From positions 13,323,278 through 13,387,277 of the forward strand of contig CM033110.1 of the NCBI GenBank assembly GCA_019321725.1: a DNA stretch of 64,000 nucleotides, read 5' to 3'. Shown one piece after another: positions 56,461 through 64,000 of the stretch. Position 1 is the first letter of the stretch. Each line of letters opens with the position of its first letter. The notes below the pieces were generated by a model. It searched no databases and had not been told where the DNA came from. It saw nothing but the letters and a program-made list of their open reading frames with translations. This DNA is from Paulownia fortunei (lineage: Eukaryota > Streptophyta > Magnoliopsida > Lamiales > Paulowniaceae). Both the position numbers and the translations under genes were made by a program.

Positions 56461-57817
56461 CTCCCATAATCATGTGTATCATTCCCCTTCTAGGGAGAGC
56501 AGGTGGTATATTATCTCGAGTCTCAACTTCTTCTTCTACCCCTTGCTCCTCTCTCTTCATGTGGGCTGTCAGTTCTGTCCTTTCATTTTTTGCCCCCTTG
56601 GCAGCTCCCTATCTTTATACACAAACTGCTTCGAGTGTCCTACCTGAATTATCCTCTCAATTTCCTTTTTCAAATGGTAAAAATCTTCTGTAATATGACA
56701 AAAATCATTATACAATCAATAATATTTTTTGACTTGGCTCTTCTAGGAACATTTGAATACATTTTAGGCTACTGTAGAGTAGGATGCCTCTTTTTTTGTT
56801 CTTTGGGCCTCTTCGATATTGATATATTTTCTTGCTTGAGCCAGCAGCTCATCAAAGGTTCGAGCAGGCTTCTTGGCAAGGAATCTAAAGAACTAGCCAT
56901 CATGGAGTCCCTAGGCCAGGGCATTAGATAGTATATCCTATGAGGCAGATAGAACCTCCAGTGCAGCTGTAGTAAATCTTTTGATGTAACTTCTAAGCCC
57001 CTCATTCTCCCTCTGCTTGAGACTAAAAATTTCAAGGTAATCTTCTGGTACATTCTGAAGCTAGTGAACTGATGTACAAATGCCGAGCTAAATTCATCAA
57101 AGTTACTGATAGAATTTAGAGATAGCTGACTAAACCACTATTACGCTGACTTAGTCAATATTGTCATAAAGACCTTACACTTCACCCTATCTGTATACCA
57201 ATGAAGTAGAGTTGTATTTTCAAACCTGCAAATGTGATCCCATGGGTCTGTAGTTCCATCATATTCAAAATTGAGTGATCTGAAACTAGAGGGTAGTTTA
57301 TCCACCATAATTTATTCAGGAAAAGGGATTCTCTTCTTCTGTACCACTTTTCTAGATATCTTCAGTTTTATCTCCTTTAACTCCTGGTGAAGTATATCCA
57401 CCTTTTGTGACATATATGGATTAGAATCTAGCTTGGCCTTTCCAGTATTTTTCCCCAAACCAATTGAGGTGTAACTTTTCTCTTTATGTGTGTCCTATAC
57501 TGGCATAGATTATTCTTTTTCTTAGTTGCTACACCTCATTCCTATGGCTGGAGAGAAGGCTGTACGACTTCTTTTTATCTCAAAGCGGTGCTAATCGCGG
57601 CAACAATTATACCCTATAATTACTCCAGGGTAAGAGTAATGGATTTGTTTAGGCTTAAACCTCCCACATCTCCTCCTCTTTGAACATACGGTAGATGAAA
57701 AGTAGTAGCTAGAGTAACAGATGGTTGCTCCTTCCCATCCACGCTTTTTATATCCTTATCTTTCTCTTGTTCAGGACGTTATTCTATTTTATCATTCAAA
57801 TTTCTAGGTGTTTCCAT
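56461..57817 (-). pseudogene. Tat-2 gag remnant
   Basis: The start codon is probably ATG at 57,817 (M-E-T-P-R-N-L-N-D). The capsid at 57,060-57,340 has Y-D-G-T-T-D-P-like sequence facing the AAATGTGATCCCATGGG stretch, and continues at 56,770-57,050 (S-Y-I-K-R-F). A worn knuckle (D-F-C-H-I-T-E-D) is near 56,700. Athila B lies 6 bp upstream of the ATG. Many stops are present. Confidence 0.82.
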
Positions 57818-57823
57818 GTTTGT

Positions 57824-59620
57824 TGATAAGTGCATATTTTGACATATTTTTTTATCAAATTATTTATACTGTTCTTACTTTCTTCTTGTTAATATTATAG
57901 TTTTATTAATATTTTGTGTTAGGGAATCAATGAATAAAAAAAGATTAAAAAGAGCTAAAATAAAATTAAATAAGACAACATATTTTGTGAGCAAGTTAGG
58001 AGATAATATTTCATTGGATCAAAGAAGTATCATAATTAGATAAAAAAGATTCTTTTTTTCCTAAGTCAATCATGTGTAGATTAAAATATATGCAAGAAAT
58101 CACTTGAAATTTGTAAGTGATTGTTGGGCTTGCATTAAATTCAAAATAAACATGTTTCCAAACTTGTGCAGTTTTTATGTTTTAGGTATAACTCCGTATT
58201 AAAAAGCCATATAGACTTTAATCTTACATCATTTGAAATTCAAGAGATAGAACTACATCTTTTCTGTTGAAAGCTCAACAAAATTTGGCTTTGATTAAAG
58301 CAGAAAATTCATTAAAGTGTGTATATTGAAATAGATTTGTCTATGCTGACACATCTCCTTAAATCAAGAATAAATTTCTCCCTAGTAGTTGGAATCAGGT
58401 GATTCAAGTTGGAACATGAAGTTAACAAACACATATACAATTATTATGTTGATCACTTTTCCAAAATCAATTGATTTCAGGGAGAACAATATGTTAAAAA
58501 AAATCATATCAGAAAAGGACATGTGAATTTAGAGCATATTTGAAGTAAATTTGGAGTGCAATTGGAGTGAATTTGGAGATGCCAATTTAGGCACTCTTGT
58601 ACTACAAATAAGGGGCTTTTGTATGTCATTGAGGACACATAAAAACACAAAAAAAAATTGAGGGAGATATAAAGTTTTATTATTGTCTTTCTTTAGGCTA
58701 AATGTAAGTTTTCTAGTAGTAATTCAAATGTATTCTCTAGTTTCTATTTTTAGTCTTTTCTACTTCTAATATGTCTTTCTAAATTTTATTTAGTTGAGGA
58801 GAAATGGTGAACCTCTTAATGGAGGAAGATGAATGGTTATAAAGGTGCATAATATTTAAATATATTGTATTATTGTTTTAATTTTTTATTAAAACTCTTA
58901 TTGTTTAGTGGCAATTCTTGATTTATATATTACCAATGGCATAATAAATACTTGGGTTCATTTAGCTAGTTGTCCGATTATACTACACCGACTGCTAACG
59001 TGAAATCTTGATTTGTTGTAGATAAAGATATGCATAAATACTTAATACCATAAATAAGTATTGGCGTTAAAACCCTCCTTGTTTAGTGATGATTTTTAAT
59101 TTATGTTTTACCAATGACACAACAAATACTTGGGTTCATTTAGCTAGTTGTCCGATTTTACTGCACCGACTACTAATGTGAAACCTTGATTTGTTGGAGA
59201 TAAAGAGGTGCATAAATACTTGATCCCATAAATAAGTGTTGGTGTTAAGAGATAATTCGAAAATAGGAAGATAATATCATGATTATCTTCATGCATGAGT
59301 TATTTGATAATATTTTCCTATTGAAACCTTCATTATGTATGAATTCCAATAGTGACATTTAAAAGAGGTAAAAAGAATAAATAATCCTTTCTCTATCCAA
59401 AACTCAAGAGCGGATCTCAAATCCTCAATACTTTTATTACTTTAATTTCTTAGTTATAGTATAAATTTTTCTTTATATTCTAAATCACATAAATCCCATC
59501 TTTTAAGAAATATAATACTAAAAACTTCAAACAACTTTCCTGTAGATCGACCTCGGACTTTTGAGAAATTTATTACTTGACACAACTTGCACTTGGGTTT
59601 GCAATCTTGAAATTGTAGCA
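57824..59620 (+). repeat. Athila B 5' LTR
   Basis: About 1.8 kb, from TGATAAGTGCATATTTTGAC to GAAATTGTAGCA. Near the end, CTTGCACTTGGGTTTGCAA corresponds to the CACTTGCGGTTTGCA block at the same place in Athila A (minus strand). There is no coding content. Confidence 0.8.
58885..59262 (+). repeat. 178-bp tandem duplication in the Athila B LTR
   Basis: CTTGGGTTCATTTAGCTAGT occurs at 58,951 and 59,129. The surrounding sequence (CCGATT, CACCGACT, ACCATAAATAAGT) matches over the whole 178 bp with scattered differences. Confidence 0.88.
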
Positions 59621-59626
59621 AGTTTT

Positions 59627-59645
59627 TAACACAGTTGCCAAGGAA
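59627..59645 (+). other. degenerate Athila B primer-binding site
   Basis: AAGTTTTTAACACAGTTGCC stands where Athila elements have TTTTTGGCGCCGTTGCCGGGG. The site still pairs partly with tRNA-Asp but has lost the TGGCGCC core. Confidence 0.7.
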
Positions 59646-59819
59646 TGCAAGGTAAGCATTTAGGTTTGTAAATATTTTCCTTTTGTAAATATTATGTGTT
59701 TGTTTTCTTTACGGTTATATGTTCATATAGTATCATAATCATAATGCTCGTTGTTTAGTTAGAAATAATTCTAAAACTTTATTCGGTATTTGTTTGAGTC
59801 ACCTCCACACACTTCTACC

Positions 59820-60608
59820 ATGGCTGAAAATGAAAGTATCTGGGATGAAAATGAGAATCAACAGGTGCATACCATGCGTTATTACTTTCAACCTCCTTGA
59901 AATTCTTCTCCTTCTTGTTTCATTTTCCTCTCAATGCAAATAACTTTTAATTCAATCTAGATATGATCGCTTTGCTTCCTAATTTTCATAGTTTAGATTC
60001 TGAAAGCCCTTACTTGCATTTGAAAGAATTTGATGAAGTATATGCCACTTTTGATGATCAAACTTGTACAAATGAGATCATTAAACTCAAATTATTTTTT
60101 TTTCTTTAAAAGATAAAGTAAAAACTTGGATTAACTCTTTAAAACCTAAATCAGTTGGCACTTGGCAAGAAATGCAAGCTAAATGTTTTGAAAAGTTCTT
60201 TTCAACTCATAAAACTAATGGTTTGAAAAGATAAATCCAACATTTTTCTCAAAATTCTAATGAAGCTTTCTTTCAATGTTGGGAAATATTTAAAGATTTG
60301 TTGAATTCATGCCCACATCATGATTTTGAAAAATGGTACTTAATTAGTGTTTTTTGTAAAGGTTTAACTCTTGAAACAAAATAATTTGTTAAAAAAATGT
60401 GTAATGGTGAGTTTCTTGATAAAGAACCTAATGAAACCTTAGAATATCTAGACATTTTAGAAGAAAACTCTCAATCATAGCATAATATTAATTCTTTCTA
60501 AGGTTCTATTAGATCTAATATTGCTAATAGTAATAAAGAAAAATATTACCTTTGTCAAAAAGATGATCTAAATGCTAGGATTGCTAGTTTAACATGAAAA
60601 GTTGAGGT
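59820..60608 (+). pseudogene. Athila B gag remnant, split by Athila C
   Basis: ATG at 59,820 opens M-A-E-N-E-S-I-W-D-E-N. The capsid follows with L-H-L-K-E-F-D-E-V, L-K-D-K-V-K-T-W-I-N-S-L and S-V-G-T-W-Q-E-M-Q, then K-F-F-S-T-H-K-T, Q-C-W-E-I-F-K-D-L-L-N-S-C-P-H-H and G-L-T-L-E-T-K. This is standard Athila gag. In-frame stops occur, for example after L-K-R and after E-N-S-Q-S. It is cut at 60,608 by Athila C. Confidence 0.88.
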
Positions 60609-61928
60609 TGTTGTGAAATTTGAGAACACAAGTGCACACTATCATTAACAAGTAATAAAGTGGATGAGTGAAGTATCGTTCTCATGAGAACTGTGAATTA
60701 TTAAATATCGAAATTTATTTAACTCTAATTTTGTTTGAACAATCATGATAGAGTGGTCATTTGTGCAAACTAAAATAAACTATCACTAAACTAATATGCA
60801 AACATAAATAAGGATGAACTTTAATGACTTTAAGACCTCGAGTTATGATTTTACCATAATTAGTCCGATTTGAATACTCAATCGCATCAATTTCAATTTA
60901 TTTTTTTAGTTGATAGTCGAGAATCTCTCAATTATTCAATAGCTTCTCCCAAGGTCTAATGAAAATTTTATCAATTGATAACCCACTATATTCCTATGTG
61001 AATTACACAATCAATAAATCATTGGGCTCTATAGATCTCAATAAAAAACTAGACAAATCATGCAAGTATATTCCTATCTTATATATAATTTATGATTTTC
61101 TACACATAGAACTAGACACATATATCACCCTCGGGTCAATATGATTAGCAAATCATTTAATTAGTGATCAAGTAATTGAAAGCATTAAGACCCATGTACA
61201 AAACTCAACTAGATCAAATAAACATTCAATTGAATTGAAAGATAAATTAAAATCATTTTAATTATGTTACATCAAAATCCTAGATAATAAACTTAGCCCT
61301 TAATCATATCTATCAAATTCATAGATAAATTTGAATTCATGACACAAGATAAGAGAAAAGAAAAAGAAAAGAAGAACTCTAAAATCTTGAAGCCTTGCCC
61401 TCTTCTCATCTCATTTTTCTCTATATTTTTTGGCCAAGAGTCGACCTTAAATATGTCTTGGAAGTTTGCCTTTTATAGTCCTGCAAAAAGAAATCTAAAA
61501 ATCAAACTTTAAAAACGTGTTTTAAAAGCCTTGCCTTTTTCTCATCTCTGAATTCTAGGGTCGCAACCCCAAACTACCTATCTTAGCCAAAATGAACTGG
61601 CACCATGGCTCAGATTTATGGGGCCGCAGCTCCAAACATTCTGTCCAATGGGCACCATAATTTCTAGAGCCTCGGCTCCAAACATTCTATCCTTCTTTCT
61701 AACTAGCGCCACAACTCCATTTTCAAGGGCCACGACTCCAATTTCTTGAGTTATGGTGTGACTTCTAAATTTTTTACGAATGTTTATTTTCTTTTCCAAA
61801 TTTTCTTTTCCTTTCCATGAGATCTACATAATAACATAAAAACACATAAAATCGACATAAGATGCTTGAAGATAAACAAATCATTAAGTAAAAAGAAATG
61901 AAATAGTTGGTATAAAATCAACTCATCA
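60609..61928 (-). repeat. Athila C 3' LTR, complete
   Basis: It runs from TGTTGTGAAATTTGAGAAC to TAAAATCAACTCATCA, 1,320 bp. The AACACAAGTGCACACTATC block near the outer end matches the position of the CCGCAAGTGCACGGTGTC block in Athila A. Confidence 0.88.
61540..61760 (-). repeat. short GC-rich repeats in the Athila C LTR
   Basis: CAGCTCCAAACATTCTGTCC and close relatives recur about every 50-60 bp (near 61,625, 61,670 and 61,730), separated by GGCACCA-like and GGGCCGC-like blocks. The same set recurs at 63,610-63,840 in the other LTR. Confidence 0.75.
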
Positions 61929-62818
61929 AATACCACAAAACTTAAATATTTGCTTGTCCCCAAGCAAAAGAAAGAAATAAAACAAGTAAAATAACAAGTG
62001 ATATTCAAACCTACTAACCAAATGGGCCTCAAAAAGTGTTGTGAGTTTATAACTTAAGGAAATATCAAAATGCATGATTTCAACTAAAGTGCCAAATTCG
62101 CCCATCTTTAAATCCTTTGAGTGTGTGTGTGTGTCTAGCTTCTTATATCTAACTATTTGCTACTTGGATTGGTTTAAGCAGAAACTCACAACAAAATTAT
62201 TGATCTTTTATTTATGTGTTTTAGAATTCCATAGGCTTGTTTTTCATACCATTCTTCACTAATATAGATTAACACAACATCAAGGAACATTAGGACTTTG
62301 AAAGCTACGTGTGGCTAAGGTAATGATAGGATAAAAGAAAACACATTGGCTCAAATTACTTATAACACACAACTATTCTAGAATCTTGTTGATGAGCACC
62401 ACCATATTTTCATCTCACACCTTTATGAACCTTTTATCTTTTGATTTGTCACACCACTTTATTTATTAAACTCCTTTCTTCTTTTTTTCATTTATTTTTT
62501 TGAAGTGCTACACCCCCAAATTTATTTATTTTTATGAACAATGGGAGTTACACTCTTTTCTCATTTTTCTTCACAATTTTTTTATTTTATTTTTGTGGGA
62601 GTTTTGTACAAGTCACCACCTCTCTTTTGACATGTTTTTTTTTTTTCAAAACACTTTCAATGCTCAAAATGATGTTAGTAAATATAGTCATAAGCTGAGT
62701 GTGGGGTAATATGTAAGATAAAAAAAATTCAATTCGTTGGCTGAGGTTGATTTGTAAGGTGACAAAAAAAATGATTCAACAGGCTCAAGGGAGGATATTA
62801 GGCTCAAGGTGACAAAAT
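61929..62818 (-). other. residual internal region of Athila C
   Basis: This is the non-coding stretch next to the 3' LTR, alignable by landmarks (TTTGCTTGTCCCCAAGCA, (GT)n at 62,121, GGCTCAAGGGAGGATATTAG) with Athila A 40,171-41,010. It stops where LTR sequence begins at about 62,819. Confidence 0.8.
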
Positions 62819-63995
62819 TTGGTTAACTCTAATTTTATTTTAACAATTGTCATGGGTTGGTAATTTGAGCAAACTAAAATAAAGTGTCACTAAATTAATA
62901 TGCAAACATAAATAAGGATGAATCTCAATGACTTTAAGACCTAGGATTATGATTTCACCATAATTAGTCCGATTTGAATACTCAATCACATCAATCTCAA
63001 TTTATTTTTCTAATTGATAGTTGAGAATCCCTCAATTATTCAATAGCCTCTCCCAAAGTCTAATGAAAATTTTACCAACTACTAACCCACTATATTCCTA
63101 TGTGAATTACACAATCAATAAATTATTGGACTCTATGGATTTCAATAAAAAACTACACAATCCATGCAAGTATATTCCTATCTTATAAATAATTTATGAT
63201 TTTCTATACATAGAACTAGACACATATATCACCTCTCAGGTTAATATGATTAGCAAATCATTCAATTAGTGGCCAAGTAATTAAAAGCATTAAGACCCAT
63301 GTACAAAACTCTACTAGATCAAATAAACATTCAATTGAATTGAAAGATAAATTAAAATCATTTTAATTAGGTTACATCAAAACCCTAGATAAAAAACTTA
63401 GCCGTTAATCATATCTATCAAATTCATAGAAAATTTTGAATTCATGATAATAGGTAAGAGAAAAGGAAAAGAAAAGAATAACTCTGAAATCTTGAAGAAG
63501 AAACCCCAAAATCTTGAATCTTGAAGCCTTGCCCTCTTCTCCTCTCATTTTTCTCTCCTCTAAAGAAAAATCTAAAAATTGGACTTTCAAAACGTGTTTT
63601 AAAATTTTTGCAAACTAGAGCCGCGACTATGAATTCTGGGGCCCATCCCCAAACTGCCTGTCTCAGCCAAAATGAACTGGTGTCATGGCTCTAATTTTTA
63701 GGGCTGCGGCTCCAAACATTCTGTCAAACTGGTGCCACAGCTCTAATTTCTGGGGCCGAGCTCCAAACATTTTGTCCTTCATTCTAACTGGCACCACAGC
63801 TCTATTTTCAAGGGTCACGGCTCTAATTTCTTAAGTTGTACTTTCAAATTTTTTACAAATTTTATTTTTTTCCCCAAATTTTCTTCTCTTTTCCATGAGA
63901 TCTACACAATAACATAAAAATACATAAAATGCTTGAAGATAAACAAATTATTAAGTAAAATGATATGAAATAGTTGGTATAAAATCAACTCATCA
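62819..63995 (-). repeat. Athila C 5' LTR, inner end missing
   Basis: From GGTTAACTCTAATTTTATTT it follows 60,719-61,928 of the 3' LTR to the common end CAACTCATCA. The first about 110 bp of the LTR are absent at the deletion junction. Differences from the other copy are roughly one in ten in places. Confidence 0.85.
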
Positions 63996-64000
63996 GAGGC

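Larger units (their letters stand above)
60609..63995 (-). mobile_element. Athila-related element C, internally deleted
   Basis: Two LTRs in direct orientation (60,609-61,928 and about 62,819-63,995) enclose only 0.9 kb of internal DNA. GAGGT (60,604-60,608) and GAGGC (63,996-64,000) are a 5-bp target duplication with one change. On the minus strand the 3' LTR starts TGATGAGTTG after TTTTGTGGTATT, an Athila-like polypurine tract. All of gag-pol, the primer site and the first 110 bp of the 5' LTR's inner end are gone. It lies inside gag of Athila B. Confidence 0.88.
37741..64000 (-). mobile_element. Tat-lineage gypsy element Tat-2, nested host, right end outside window
   Basis: On the minus strand the visible parts are gag (57,817 down), protease, RT, RNase H, integrase, a region with an opposite-strand ORF, and the 3' LTR (37,741-38,471). 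Athila A (38,539-50,245) split the stretch between LTR and antisense ORF: CTCAT at 38,534-38,538 and at 50,246-50,250 rejoins the two halves. Athila B entered 6 bp before the gag ATG at 57,824, so the 5' LTR and primer site must lie right of 64,000. The copy is dead: RT lacks its catalytic box and the protease active site is lost. Confidence 0.88.
57824..64000 (+). mobile_element. Athila-lineage gypsy element B, left part
   Basis: Plus-strand LTR (57,824-59,620), degenerate primer site and gag (from 59,820) are visible; the rest lies beyond the window after the Athila C insertion. The LTR begins TGATAAGTGC, like the TGATAAG of Athila A. TTTGT at 57,819-57,823 is the expected target duplicate. 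It is opposite in orientation to its Tat-2 host. Confidence 0.85.

Overview
This is nuclear DNA from a flowering plant, most likely a eudicot. Evidence is a decayed VIN3-like/VEL-family gene, Athila and Tat lineage Ty3/gypsy elements, a Ty1/copia element with an initiator-Met tRNA primer site, a TRIM-type mini-retroelement, a probable Mutator-like non-autonomous DNA element, and AT-rich spacer throughout. The species cannot be told from the sequence. I see no intact cellular protein-coding gene, and no rRNA, tRNA or CRISPR locus. All long reading frames belong to broken transposons or one broken host gene.

Layout. (1) 1-5,444: 5' part of a minus-strand Tat-lineage gypsy element (Tat-1): integrase, RNase H, RT, protease, gag, primer-binding site and one LTR. 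(2) 5,445-9,437: non-coding spacer with one isolated copy of part of the repeat unit that later forms a large array. (3) 9,438-17,936: plus-strand VEL (VIN3-like) pseudogene with PHD, helical and C-terminal VEL pieces, no recognisable fibronectin III exon and at least five disabling lesions. A copia element (11,415-16,245, target duplication TTTTC) sits in its large intron. (4) 18,151-37,740: degenerate tandem array of about 13 non-coding units, typically 1.34-1.53 kb, in the same orientation. It is interrupted by an unassigned LTR-like block (25,347-26,985), a TRIM with one LTR inverted (31,113-31,607, target duplication ATATA), a Mutator-like foldback element (33,463-35,415, 10-bp target duplication) and a short SINE-like tail. 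(5) 37,741-64,000: a nest of gypsy elements. A second Tat element (Tat-2, minus strand) entered the array. An Athila (A, minus, 38,539-50,245, target duplication CTCAT) entered the Tat-2 3' region just inside the LTR. A second Athila (B, plus, from 57,824) entered 6 bp upstream of the Tat-2 gag ATG. A third (C, minus, 60,609-63,995, target duplication GAGGT/GAGGC) entered the gag of Athila B. Tat-2 and Athila B run off the right edge.

The most interesting points are: the plus-strand 'antisense' ORF of Tat-2 (50,716-53,115) with its own TATA box; the 1.4-kb array with a recurring hairpin plus CTAG motif and a stray copy on the other side of the VEL pseudogene; the inverted-LTR TRIM; a 930-bp triplication confined to one LTR of Athila A; and the nesting order, which predicts that the array resumes beyond the window. 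Nothing here clearly amounts to a new functional system; the window reads as old heterochromatic, gene-poor DNA. Family names rest on motifs read by eye, and domain edges in degenerate elements are approximate.
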